Of a stretch of 64,000 nt of DNA, positions 26,732 through 35,081 are shown piece after piece. The position numbers were made by a program, and so were the translations under genes. The stretch's first letter is position 1. Each line of letters opens with the position of its first letter. The notes under the pieces were generated by a model, which saw only the letters and a list, made by a program, of their open reading frames with translations, ran no database searches and was not told the origin of the DNA. The DNA comes from Pedobacter ginsenosidimutans (GTDB taxonomy: Bacteria; Bacteroidota; Bacteroidia; Sphingobacteriales; Sphingobacteriaceae), in NCBI RefSeq assembly GCF_001442625.1, contig NZ_LMZQ01000020.1:1-64000 (forward strand), read 5' to 3'.

Positions 26732-28300
26732 ATGAAAAAAATCGTAATTCTAACAAGTGCATTATTTTTAGGTGTAGCCTTTATGGCCTACGTCTATTTT
26801 TCGAAATTGGGAATTGATAATGATGCGAAAGACCTGGCGCTGCAATCGGCAACCAATAATGCCGCATTGGTATTTTCTTTTCAGAACGATAAAGGTTTTT
26901 ACGATATCATTGAAGGGCAACAGCTTATACAACAGGTTTTAGGGAAGGATAAAATGAACCTGTTAAAACAGCTAAAAACAAGTATCATCGACGATAATGT
27001 ACTAAACAGATACCTAAAAGATCAGCAAGTTTATATTAGTGTACTGCCCGACTCGAATAAAACCCTGAACTTCTTAATCACCGTACAGATACAACGTGAT
27101 AATGACATCAAAAAATTCTACGAACAGTTAAAATTAAAAAAAGCGATCAGCGAAAACGCTAAAGACCTGTACACAGTGAAGCTCAATGACAGCTTATCGG
27201 TTTATTTAGGTGTTCATGACCAGGTATTAACAGCTTCAACATCGCTCAAACTGATCAATGATGCCAATGTACGTTTAACAGAAAATCCCTTTACCGAATA
27301 TATTAAGGAGAATAACCGTCAAATTAAAAATGTGCTCACCCATGTTTATATCAATTTTAACCAGGCGCCCTTATTGCTCAAAAATATTATCGCAGGTAAT
27401 ATTAATGGAGAAATTGCAATTTTTAATAAACAGAACAGTTTTGCCGTACTTAATTATAATTTTAGCAAAGAAAAAATTCTTTTCAGCGGAAATACAGAGT
27501 TAAAAGATCAGTATAACTACCTTAAACTATTCGAAAACATTGCTGCTCAAAATACATCTATCCAAAACATCCTGCCTGATAATACAGCAAACTATGCACT
27601 TTATGCTTATGATGATTATGGCAAATGGCTTAAAAAATTAAATAGCTGGCAGGAACAGACGAAAATACTTTCAAAAAATAATGCGGTAATAAAAAAGGTA
27701 AAAGACGAATACAGAATAGATTTAAATTCGATTTTTACCACTTACACGAAGAATCAATTTATTCTTTTTCAATTAAGCACCAGCGAAAAACTAGGTGCAA
27801 TTTCATTATCAAATGGGGAAAAAGTAAAACAGTTGTTGCTTGATGTAAGTGCAGATTACAATGAAGATATTAAGCTGTTTAAATCAGCCGATATCCTGTA
27901 TAGTTACTTTGGCGAACCATTTAAAAAATTCGGCAGGCCATATTATACCATTGTAGATAATAATTTGGTTGTGGCCAATAATGCGAGTACAGTTCAATCA
28001 TTTTTAAATGATTACAAGCATAACAGGCTCTTAATACAGACCCCACAATATTTAGATGCAGTAAACCAGATTTCAACTACTTCGAATGTGAGTTATTACA
28101 TCAACACCAAAAATTCGGCAGATATTTTCAGGAACAACATTCAGCTTCCATTTTATAAACATTTGAGGGGCGATAGCGGTTTAAAAAGTTTCGATACTTT
28201 TTATTATCAGATGAGTGCAGATAAAAACAAGTTTATCACTAACTTGCTTTTAAACAAATATTTAAAGCCAGAAATACCAGATTCGTTAAGTAACCGTTAA
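26732..28300 (+). CDS. Hypothetical exported or membrane-anchored protein (522 aa)
   Basis: Not firmly recognised; it resembles DUF3352-like Bacteroidetes proteins. An N-terminal hydrophobic segment (residues 3-24) is an uncleaved anchor or signal. The rest is soluble, Asn- and Lys-rich, with alternating strands and helices (for example NTANYALYAYDDYGKWLKKL in its middle) and no visible catalytic motif. It lies 31 bp before the DUF5723 outer-membrane gene on the same strand, so a shared role in the envelope is plausible. Confidence 0.6.
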   Translation: MKKIVILTSALFLGVAFMAYVYFSKLGIDNDAKDLALQSATNNAALVFSFQNDKGFYDIIEGQQLIQQVLGKDKMNLLKQLKTSIIDDNVLNRYLKDQQVYISVLPDSNKTLNFLITVQIQRDNDIKKFYEQLKLKKAISENAKDLYTVKLNDSLSVYLGVHDQVLTASTSLKLINDANVRLTENPFTEYIKENNRQIKNVLTHVYINFNQAPLLLKNIIAGNINGEIAIFNKQNSFAVLNYNFSKEKILFSGNTELKDQYNYLKLFENIAAQNTSIQNILPDNTANYALYAYDDYGKWLKKLNSWQEQTKILSKNNAVIKKVKDEYRIDLNSIFTTYTKNQFILFQLSTSEKLGAISLSNGEKVKQLLLDVSADYNEDIKLFKSADILYSYFGEPFKKFGRPYYTIVDNNLVVANNASTVQSFLNDYKHNRLLIQTPQYLDAVNQISTTSNVSYYINTKNSADIFRNNIQLPFYKHLRGDSGLKSFDTFYYQMSADKNKFITNLLLNKYLKPEIPDSLSNR

Positions 28301-28331
28301 TAAGGAAACAAGCCCAGAAAAACTATTTTAC

Positions 28332-29738
28332 ATGAAGAAACTTTTACTTGCGTTACTGGCATTAGCCAGCTTCGGGGTTGCAAATGCACAACAATATGCA
28401 CTTTTTGGCACCAAAACGATGTTTGATGCTTTCGAAAACCCATCTCAAAAATCTTTCACCCTCGATTCATCGCGAAAATTCTCTTCCAATTTCTTTCTGC
28501 CCTACTTTGGTACAAATGCCATTAATAAGGGAAGCTCTAAGTTTGCCATAAGAAAATTAACACAGGAAGGTGTTTTTGATACAAGAAGTTTACTGATTGG
28601 TACTGGAGAAGTGAATCATTTTTTCGAAAACAGCAATATTTATGTAGCAGCATTCAGACTATTCAAATCTTATAAGTATCAAAAAGAAATGGGGTTTTCT
28701 TGGCAGATCAGATCTGATGCACATATCGATTATACAAATGAAAGCCTTGCTATTTTCGATTCTTTTGAAAGATTTAACAAAGGACAGCAATATACCGGAA
28801 TATTCGATACCAAAGGTTACGAACAAAGTTACCATCAGTTTAGCTTTACCTATAGGGAAAACTGGAACAAGAGGCTCGCTTTTGGGCTAAAAGCAAGTAT
28901 ACTGAGCGGGATATTATACAACAAACTCGATATATCTGATTCTTATTTATACATAGATCCAGGCGCTTCTGCATTATTGATCGGGCTGAATGGTACCTAC
29001 TCGAGCAATTTCTCTGATTTTAACGAGATAAACAAGAAAAACTTCTTTCCCAACTTTAAAAATCCTGGTTTATCATTAAGTTTTGGAACGAATTACACCA
29101 CTAAAAAAGGTCTGTTTTTGATGGCCAATATTAAAGATTTAGGTTTTATCTGGTGGCGGAGCAACACACAGCGCACTACTATAGATCAATCTAAAGTGAT
29201 TGAAAATTTAGAGGACCAATCTAATACCAACCAGGAAATAAAGGACATTTTTCTGCTTTCAGAGCAGAGTAAAAAATTTTTAGCACCTACAAATGCCAAA
29301 CTGGATGTCTACCTATCTAAACGGTATGGATTTTACAAACCAGGATTAGCCGTTTCGAAAAACCTGTTTTATAAAGGTGGAGATATTGCTTTTGTGAATA
29401 CTTTCATCGTCAACGATTTTTCTGGCAGTGTTATCCCGTTGTATAACTTAAATGGTGTTTTCATGGTCGGGTTGCAAGGGAAATACCAGACGCCAAATTT
29501 CGAGTTGTTTATGGGTACCGATAATTTAGTGGCTACCAGTTTCCAAACTTATGGACTAATTAAAAAAGATGCTACTGTAGGCAGTGGCCCCAATGGCGCT
29601 TCTTTTTATATGGGTGTGGGCATTAAATTCGGCAACGTGGTTAACCATCCGCAGTTTGCCGATGTAATACCCGGCATAAATGATAATGAAGGTGGGAGTT
29701 TCTTTAAAAGTTTGTTTTCGATCTTTAAAAGAAAATAA
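28332..29738 (+). CDS. DUF5723 family outer-membrane barrel protein
   Basis: A 468-residue protein with a clear signal peptide ending ASFGVANAQ (about residue 20). The body alternates aromatic and polar residues as in outer-membrane beta-strands, and it contains an FSFTYRENWNKRLAFGLKAS-type strand pair. The family is confined to Bacteroidetes and has no assigned function. It is probably cotranscribed with the 522-residue gene upstream. It ends 5 bp before the convergent tsaB stop. Confidence 0.78.
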   Translation: MKKLLLALLALASFGVANAQQYALFGTKTMFDAFENPSQKSFTLDSSRKFSSNFFLPYFGTNAINKGSSKFAIRKLTQEGVFDTRSLLIGTGEVNHFFENSNIYVAAFRLFKSYKYQKEMGFSWQIRSDAHIDYTNESLAIFDSFERFNKGQQYTGIFDTKGYEQSYHQFSFTYRENWNKRLAFGLKASILSGILYNKLDISDSYLYIDPGASALLIGLNGTYSSNFSDFNEINKKNFFPNFKNPGLSLSFGTNYTTKKGLFLMANIKDLGFIWWRSNTQRTTIDQSKVIENLEDQSNTNQEIKDIFLLSEQSKKFLAPTNAKLDVYLSKRYGFYKPGLAVSKNLFYKGGDIAFVNTFIVNDFSGSVIPLYNLNGVFMVGLQGKYQTPNFELFMGTDNLVATSFQTYGLIKKDATVGSGPNGASFYMGVGIKFGNVVNHPQFADVIPGINDNEGGSFFKSLFSIFKRK

Positions 29739-29743
29739 ATGGT

Positions 29744-30439
29744 TTAACCCTGTGCTTGTTGTTTTTTAGATTGCGTAACGACAAAATCTTTCAGGTAAAA
29801 AGGTTCAAAATAAGCTACATCTTCAAATTTACTGTTGCTGAAAGCTTCGTTAGCTAACCACGACATGTATGTTGCAGCATTAAAATTGGCCTCATCAAAC
29901 TTTGCATTTTGGTGTGTTAAAACTTCAGCACACTTAGCTGCTCCATCACCTAAAAAAGTAACGGTTTGCTGCGTGAGATAATCAGTAAAACTTGTTTCAT
30001 CAATAATTTTTGCCTCAGTTGACGTGATGACGTTTAAAGAACGGTCGAAAATTGAGGTATAAACCTCCATTCTACGGGCATCGATCATTGGACAGATTAG
30101 ACCTGAATAATCAGGGTTTTCCATTAAGTAACCAGCAGCCATCATTTCTAGCGTTTCAATAGCGATTAATGGCTTATCCAATGCATAACAAAGGCCTTTA
30201 GCTGTAGAAACGCCAATCCTTAATCCTGTATAAGACCCTGGCCCTTTACTTACCGCAACAGCATCCAATTCCTGATAACTTACACCTGCCGTTTTAAGCA
30301 CCTCATCAATAAACAGGGTTAAATTAGCAGCATGCAGGTTTTGTCCTTTTTCTTCTTTAAATGAAATCGTTTCGCCGTTGATAGATAGTGCTACCGAACA
30401 AATTGCAGTAGCAGTTTCTATTTGAAGTATTTTAGCCAT
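29744..30439 (-). CDS. tsaB: tRNA threonylcarbamoyladenosine biosynthesis protein TsaB
   Basis: A partner of TsaD and TsaE in forming t6A at position 37 of ANN-decoding tRNAs. The 231-residue length is normal. The ASKHA-type fold begins ILQIETATAICSVAL, followed by the signature VAVSKGPGSYTGLRIGVSTAKGL. The start ATG lies 4 nt after a perfect TATCTTTG box, suggesting a leaderless mRNA. Confidence 0.94.
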   Translation of the reverse strand: MAKILQIETATAICSVALSINGETISFKEEKGQNLHAANLTLFIDEVLKTAGVSYQELDAVAVSKGPGSYTGLRIGVSTAKGLCYALDKPLIAIETLEMMAAGYLMENPDYSGLICPMIDARRMEVYTSIFDRSLNVITSTEAKIIDETSFTDYLTQQTVTFLGDGAAKCAEVLTHQNAKFDEANFNAATYMSWLANEAFSNSKFEDVAYFEPFYLKDFVVTQSKKQQAQG

Positions 30440-30443
30440 TACG

Positions 30444-30451
30444 CAAAGATA
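30444..30451 (-). promoter_or_regulatory. -7 box TATCTTTG, 4 nt before the tsaB ATG
   Basis: Exact TAnnTTTG match on the minus strand. The expected start of transcription coincides with the start codon. No clear -33 TTG. Confidence 0.55.
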
Positions 30452-30601
30452 TTAAAAAATGGATGTAGTCGGAAGTCCGATGTCAGAGGTCTGAAGTTAA
30501 TTTAATTTAGCGTTTGAAGTCAATTAACCGTTTAACCAGTTTGGCGTTTGGAGTCAATAACCGATTTAAGCAATTACTGGGGCAATTATCCCTCGTGGCA
30601 T

Positions 30602-30692
30602 GTCATCCAGAGCGTAGTCGAAGGATCTTTATAATTGAAATGAAATAGATTTCTCTCCCGAACGTTCGGGACTACGCTACAGTCGAAATGAC
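30602..30692. repeat. Palindromic element, family A, copy 2
   Basis: Bounded by GTCATCC and GTCGAAATGAC, with the perfect inner palindrome CCCGAACGTTCGGG (30657-30670) preceded by ATTTCTCT. The rest of the 30440-30786 gap is low-complexity sequence with repeated AACTAATGA-type words and no gene that I can see. Confidence 0.75.
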
Positions 30693-30786
30693 GGCCGCGT
30701 TAACCAATAATCAAATGACTAATGAATCAATAACCAATGAGCGATGGCAACAAATGAACTAATGACCAGTGAACTAATGAACCTCG

Positions 30787-31017
30787 CTACGGAACAGGAT
30801 CGTGACCATGTTTGCCCCATGGATGACAGCGGCCAATGCGTTTCAGCGCCAGCCAGCCACCTTTAAATGGCCCGTGCTTTTTAATGGCTTCTACCCCATA
30901 CTGCGAGCAAGTTGGCGTAAACCTGCAATTTGCGCCCAGCATTGGCGAAATGGCATATTGATACACCTTGATTAAACCTAAAAAAAACCATCCGAAAATT
31001 TTATTGATGAATTTCAT
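30787..31017 (-). CDS. yidD: Membrane protein insertion efficiency factor YidD
   Basis: A small amphipathic protein that assists YidC-dependent membrane insertion. 76 residues, with the signature CRFTPTCSQYGVEAIKKHG and the terminal CHPWGKHGHDP. It overlaps rnpA by 17 bp, the usual rpmH-rnpA-yidD order. Confidence 0.93.
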   Translation of the reverse strand: MKFINKIFGWFFLGLIKVYQYAISPMLGANCRFTPTCSQYGVEAIKKHGPFKGGWLALKRIGRCHPWGKHGHDPVP

Positions 31018-31399
31018 TTGGCTGGATTAAATTTTGAAAGCGTTTAAAAGTAGCAATCAGTTTTTTCTCGATAAAGGCAAAATCATATTTTTCTTTACCT
31101 ACGAACTGAATAGAAATCAAAAGCAATCCCCTATCGGTAGGTAAAGGCATGTATAATTTATCTTGTTTATTTAGGCGATAAGCTTCGCGTATGCGGCGCT
31201 TGAGCAGATTGCGATCTACTGCCCGTTTATATCTTTTTTTAGGAACGTTGATTACCACCTGTGCTTGCACATCAGCTGGTTGATCGACAAAAAGATAAGA
31301 AATCCGGAAGGGGTATAATAAAAAAGAAGAACCGTTTTTAAACAACAGGTCTAAATGTTTCCTGCTGCATAACCGTTCTTCTTTCCTGAATGTGTACAT
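31001..31399 (-). CDS. rnpA: Ribonuclease P protein component
   Basis: The protein subunit of RNase P, which matures tRNA 5' ends. 132 residues. The conserved basic stretch is KRYKRAVDRNLLKRRIREAYR (split here as KRAVDRNLLKRRIREAYR), and the start FRKEERLCSRKHLDLLF matches the family. It lies 67 bp downstream of rpmH on the same strand. Confidence 0.94.
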   Translation of the reverse strand: MYTFRKEERLCSRKHLDLLFKNGSSFLLYPFRISYLFVDQPADVQAQVVINVPKKRYKRAVDRNLLKRRIREAYRLNKQDKLYMPLPTDRGLLLISIQFVGKEKYDFAFIEKKLIATFKRFQNLIQPNEIHQ

Positions 31400-31466
31400 A
31401 TATTTTTGATTGATAACTGCAGATTTTGATCTGCCGATCCCGAATTAACGGAAAAGCAATCAAAAA

Positions 31467-31625
31467 TTATGCTTTATGCTTGCGTTCGTCAGAAACTGTT
31501 AATCTTTTTCTTCCTTTAGCACGACGTGATGCTAATACTCGTCTGCCGTTAGCTGTTGCCATTCTTTCGCGGAAGCCGTGTTTGTTTCTTCTCTTTCTTT
31601 GCGAAGGTTGGTATGTTCTTTTCAT
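31467..31625 (-). CDS. rpmH: 50S ribosomal protein L34
   Basis: A 52-residue basic ribosomal protein beginning MKRTYQPSQRKRRNKHGFRE, then MATANGRRVLASRRAKGRKR. It is the first gene of rpmH-rnpA-yidD. In many bacteria dnaA and oriC lie beside rpmH, but the upstream 425 bases here contain repeats and no recognisable DnaA boxes. Confidence 0.97.
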   Translation of the reverse strand: MKRTYQPSQRKRRNKHGFRERMATANGRRVLASRRAKGRKRLTVSDERKHKA

Positions 31626-31659
31626 GACTGTATATTATCTATTGTAAAATTAAGAGGTG

Positions 31660-31667
31660 CAAATATA
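31660..31667 (-). promoter_or_regulatory. -7 box TATATTTG for rpmH-rnpA-yidD
   Basis: Exact TAnnTTTG match on the minus strand, 34 bases upstream of the rpmH ATG. TTG candidates lie 14 bp (31682-31684) and 20 bp (31688-31690) upstream. Confidence 0.65.
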
Positions 31668-31800
31668 AAGCGATTTCTCTACAAATGCAAGAGTGATTAA
31701 TTATTATTTTTTCTATTTAATGCAAATGTAAAAAATCTTTTGAAAAAATGGGCTAATGTTCTCATTTTAGACGATTACCTGCGTTATTTATTTCATCAAA

Positions 31801-31865
31801 CGTTCCTACGGAACGAAAATATGCATATTGCATTTTTTCTACCAATGATTCGTTCTATAGGAACG
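31801..31865. repeat. Paired palindromes CGTTCC-TAC-GGAACG
   Basis: A perfect palindrome at 31801-31815 and a one-mismatch copy (CGTTCTATAGGAACG) at 31851-31865 enclose an ATATGCATAT palindrome. They lie in the 425-base gap between rpmH and the LytTR gene. Confidence 0.8.
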
Positions 31866-31972
31866 AAATAAGGAACCCTGACAATATCTCTTGTTATTGG
31901 TATTAGGCGCTAGAAGGGAACAGGCCAATAATAACAGCAGCGACCACCGTAAAACAAACCTGATTGCAGTGA

Positions 31973-31991
31973 TCCCGATTCTTCATCGGGA
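31973..31991. repeat. Intergenic hairpin repeat TCCCGAT...ATCGGGA, copy 2
   Basis: Identical in stem and loop to 3471-3489, 60 bases beyond the end of the LytTR gene. Confidence 0.7.
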
Positions 31992-32050
31992 GTAACGGAA
32001 AGCAGGACTAACCATAACTTTAGCAGTTGATTGCTTTCCAAATAATCAGC

Positions 32051-32785
32051 CTAAAGCCCTAAAGCCGCCTTCAGCTTTACATAACCAGTTTTACTCACCG
32101 GCAACCAGATATCAGATTTTAACAGCACCACATAACTATCCTTCTCTTTTAGCTCTATTTTGGTTACCTGGGCCAGGTTAATGATATAAGACCTGTGTAT
32201 ACGGATAAACTGGCTCACATCGAGCGTTTGTTCGAAATAAGCCATGGTTTTGTTCTTATAGAAAGCACCATCAACTGTACTTAATTTCACATAATCATCA
32301 TCAGCCTCTAAATAGTTGATATCAGCAACAGGAATAATCTTAATTACACCGTCTTTTTTAACCACTACCCTATTATTTTGCGCCGGACTTAAAGCTGCTG
32401 CATCCAAAACAGCCTCCGTATTTTCGGTTTGATTTAATTTGTTAGGCAGTTTTTTAATGGCCGCATCGAAGCGCGATTTATCGATGGGTTTAAGCAGATA
32501 ATCTACTGCATTAACCTCAAAAGCTTTAATGGCATATTCATCAAAAGCTGTAGTAAAAATCACCGCAGGTTTATCTTCAACCAGCTCGAGCATTTCGAAA
32601 CCGCTTATTTTAGGCATTTGGATATCCAGAAAAATTAAATCAGGCTTATGCATGGTAATGGCTTTTAAGCCTTCGAACCCATCACCACATTCGGCTACAA
32701 TCTCTATTTCTGCATGATCTGAAAGGTAATATTTTACAATATCTCTTGCTAAAGGCTCATCGTCAATTAGTATTGTTCTGATCAT
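32051..32785 (-). CDS. LytTR-family response regulator
   Basis: A 244-residue regulator. The receiver domain spans residues 1-120 with the phosphorylation site D54 in FLDIQMPKISG and the conserved lysine in YLLKPI. The LytTR DNA-binding domain is at about 145-244 (FIRIHRSYIINLAQV, VSKTGYVKLKAAL). It overlaps the histidine kinase gene by 23 bp. The output genes are unknown; LytTR targets are often envelope or exopolysaccharide genes. It is the last gene of a four-gene operon. Confidence 0.93.
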   Translation of the reverse strand: MIRTILIDDEPLARDIVKYYLSDHAEIEIVAECGDGFEGLKAITMHKPDLIFLDIQMPKISGFEMLELVEDKPAVIFTTAFDEYAIKAFEVNAVDYLLKPIDKSRFDAAIKKLPNKLNQTENTEAVLDAAALSPAQNNRVVVKKDGVIKIIPVADINYLEADDDYVKLSTVDGAFYKNKTMAYFEQTLDVSQFIRIHRSYIINLAQVTKIELKEKDSYVVLLKSDIWLPVSKTGYVKLKAALGL

Positions 32786-33824
32786 TTTTTTGTGGAATTT
32801 TTAGGGTGGTAATATATAAATTATTTGCCTCAATATCGGTTTGTAGCAGATGGGTATTCGCAAATAACAGATATAACCTGCGTTTAATCGCACTTAAACC
32901 AAATCCTGTTCCTCCGGCAGCCTTCATTTCTGGGTCGAAAGGATTTTGTACACGTAATTGCAAAATATTATATTCAACGGTAACATCTATCTTGATGGTA
33001 ATGCCTGCGGAAGTATTATAAAGTCCGAATTTAATAGCATTTTCTACAATGGGCTGCAATAAGGTGCCTGGCAAACAAAGGTTTAAAGTATCTTCTGCCA
33101 CATTAACTTCGATATTTAACCTGTGGCTAAACCTCACCTTCTCAATATCAAGATACAATTGGATGTACTCCATTTCTTCTTCTACCGAAACCCACAATTC
33201 ATCATCACGTTTTAATGTACCACGAAGAAAAGAAGCTAATTTCATAATCATTACACCTGCCTCTTTCGGATTAACCATCGTAAGTGCAAATACCGAGTTT
33301 AAGCTATTGAAAAGAAAATGTGGCTGTAATTGGTGCCTTAACTTATTTAACTCAGCCTCTTTGGCTAAACTTTTAGCTGCCGATAGTCTTTCGTGTGTTT
33401 CTGATTGTTCTTCTAATCTATACCATAAAATATTAGCTAAAGCACACCAGGCCAAACACATGAAAGAAATTAAACCTCTGAAGGCAAAAGAGAAATTGTA
33501 AAAATCCTTGTACTCTTTATAATCTGAAAAAATATAAAGCACCACATATTTTGATGCAAAAATAATCACAAAAGTAAGCGCAAGCGTGATGATCAGTACG
33601 TACAGTATCCGCTCATTTTTTGGCTGGTAATACCCAAGCATGTTGCTGATACCAATGCAGGCCAAAGCCAATAAAAAATTATTGGTTAAGCTGTCGGTTA
33701 TTGATATCCACCAAGAAAAATTAACTACATAATGTAATCCTGCACCACACAACACAGTCCACACTATTGCAATAGTGAACGATATTTTCTGTATTTGCGG
33801 AACAGATAAAGGTCTAGTTGTCAA
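32763..33824 (-). CDS. LytS-type sensor histidine kinase
   Basis: A 353-residue membrane kinase of the His_kinase (PF06580) class. Four predicted membrane segments lie within residues 14-135, with no large extracellular sensor. The phospho-acceptor is H169 in LQPHFLFNSLNSVF. The ATPase domain follows (PIVENAIKFGLYN, GTGFGLSAIKRRL). It overlaps both neighbours, by 11 bp with the DUF4288-like gene and 23 bp with the regulator. Probably senses the membrane state. Confidence 0.93.
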   Translation of the reverse strand: MTTRPLSVPQIQKISFTIAIVWTVLCGAGLHYVVNFSWWISITDSLTNNFLLALACIGISNMLGYYQPKNERILYVLIITLALTFVIIFASKYVVLYIFSDYKEYKDFYNFSFAFRGLISFMCLAWCALANILWYRLEEQSETHERLSAAKSLAKEAELNKLRHQLQPHFLFNSLNSVFALTMVNPKEAGVMIMKLASFLRGTLKRDDELWVSVEEEMEYIQLYLDIEKVRFSHRLNIEVNVAEDTLNLCLPGTLLQPIVENAIKFGLYNTSAGITIKIDVTVEYNILQLRVQNPFDPEMKAAGGTGFGLSAIKRRLYLLFANTHLLQTDIEANNLYITTLKIPQKNDQNNTN

Positions 33825-34161
33825 AATGGTTTTGATTAGTTAATGATTTATTGCGGTGCGCTAGCTTTTCCAGGTATTGTGTAACCGATTTTGGTTCAAC
33901 AATTCTGGAACTTACTTCTACACCATCAGCAAGTTCTTCTACTGCCGATATCCCACCTACACCTATAAACTTCCATACTACTTTATCGCCGTTACAATTA
34001 TTAAAAGAAGGGTTAAAATGTACAGCATTCAATTTCGCTTTGTCTAAAGCCTGCGCAATCCCATCTGCCTGGATTAAACGCGTTTGTTCATTAAATTGGG
34101 GCGTATGTTTTCCCTCACCACAAATTACCTGATAGATACAATTTACTGCAAACCATTTCAT
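33814..34161 (-). CDS. DUF4288-like protein (115 aa)
   Basis: A small soluble protein starting MKWFAVNCIYQVICGEG, with FNEQTRLIQADGIAQALDKA and VVWKFIGVGGISAVEELADG further in. The layout resembles DUF4288 proteins, whose function is unknown. It sits between the LiaF-like gene and the kinase and overlaps the kinase, so it may be an accessory of the two-component system. Moderately sure of the family. Confidence 0.65.
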   Translation of the reverse strand: MKWFAVNCIYQVICGEGKHTPQFNEQTRLIQADGIAQALDKAKLNAVHFNPSFNNCNGDKVVWKFIGVGGISAVEELADGVEVSSRIVEPKSVTQYLEKLAHRNKSLTNQNHFDN

Positions 34162-34184
34162 AGGCGATGTTTTATAATAAATGT

Positions 34185-34949
34185 TTAGAAACTTTTAATT
34201 TCGATCCCTCCAAATAAAGCCGTCCCATCTAAAATCAATGTTTTTTTCATCTCTGCTACCGGCATTACATGCGATCTTTTATCTTCAACGCTACCAAATA
34301 ATGCCGTTACGTTCGATTTTATTGCCCAGTTTTGTGGTACAATTAATTTAATTCCTCCAAAAACTGCTGTTACATCAAGCGATACTGTATCAGGAAAATC
34401 AGCCTGAGTCATTACAATATCTGCTCCGCCAAATACAGCTGTAATATCGCCCCCTTGAAAGTTTTTAGAGTAAACCGTTTGGTTACTTCCTCCAAAAACG
34501 GCCATTACTTCAATAACATCATTATTATTTACAGTCTTTTTATCGGCAGCTTCGTTAAAATCAAAATCGGCTTTATTCTTATCCTTACGTTTTTTTCTAA
34601 AAGCCTGGGTATCCTTTGGCCTGAAGATTAAAAACCCGCCTACTATAACCAAACCAATACCTAAAGCATATTTAGATAAATCAAGATCTAACCCAGGTAT
34701 ATTATCTAATGTATTGTAAGCACCAATCAAAATCAGGATCAGCCAGGCTATTCCTTTAAAGTTACGACGAACGCCGATAAATACACCAAGTGCAATTAAA
34801 AAATTAGACCAGCTGAATATCCATCTTGGAATATTTAATCCCATATTATTCAATAGAAATGCAAATCCGATGATGACTATGATGAAACCACTCCAAACCC
34901 TTCCTGAGTTTTTAATGTGGTTGTTATCGTTTTTATTAAGATTATCCAT
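34185..34949 (-). CDS. LiaF-like membrane protein with AVFGG repeats
   Basis: A 254-residue protein. Four membrane segments lie within residues 17-110 (DUF5668-like) and are followed by a basic linker (FRKKRKDKNK). The C-terminal domain repeats an A-[VL]-F-G-[GS] motif five times at 20 to 28 residue intervals, the LiaF/DUF2154-like beta-solenoid. LiaF proteins restrain cognate histidine kinases, which fits its position at the head of a LytS-LytTR operon. A minus-strand TACTTTTG box is at 34971-34978. Confidence 0.85.
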   Translation of the reverse strand: MDNLNKNDNNHIKNSGRVWSGFIIVIIGFAFLLNNMGLNIPRWIFSWSNFLIALGVFIGVRRNFKGIAWLILILIGAYNTLDNIPGLDLDLSKYALGIGLVIVGGFLIFRPKDTQAFRKKRKDKNKADFDFNEAADKKTVNNNDVIEVMAVFGGSNQTVYSKNFQGGDITAVFGGADIVMTQADFPDTVSLDVTAVFGGIKLIVPQNWAIKSNVTALFGSVEDKRSHVMPVAEMKKTLILDGTALFGGIEIKSF

Positions 34950-34970
34950 GTGTGTTCATATTTAATAACC

Positions 34971-34978
34971 CAAAAGTA
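34971..34978 (-). promoter_or_regulatory. -7 box TACTTTTG of the LiaF-LytS-LytTR operon
   Basis: Exact TAnnTTTG match on the minus strand, 21 bases upstream of the ATG at 34949. No -33 TTG at the usual distance. Confidence 0.55.
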
Positions 34979-35081
34979 TTGATAAGCACCCGATCATAAT
35001 AGATCTGGCTTGCAGGAACTCGATAAAAGGCGGTAAGTGCCCTTATTTTATCGGTGAAAATTATTTTGTTATTTTGATGGC

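Noticed and set aside
31426..31647. Plus-strand open frame across rpmH
   Set aside because: It is the antisense shadow of rpmH and its upstream region; rpmH is certain on the minus strand.
31626..32050. Possible replication origin beside rpmH
   Set aside because: No DnaA boxes, dnaA gene or AT-rich unwinding region recognised; the gap is filled by dispersed palindromes, and rpmH is not always near the origin in this phylum.
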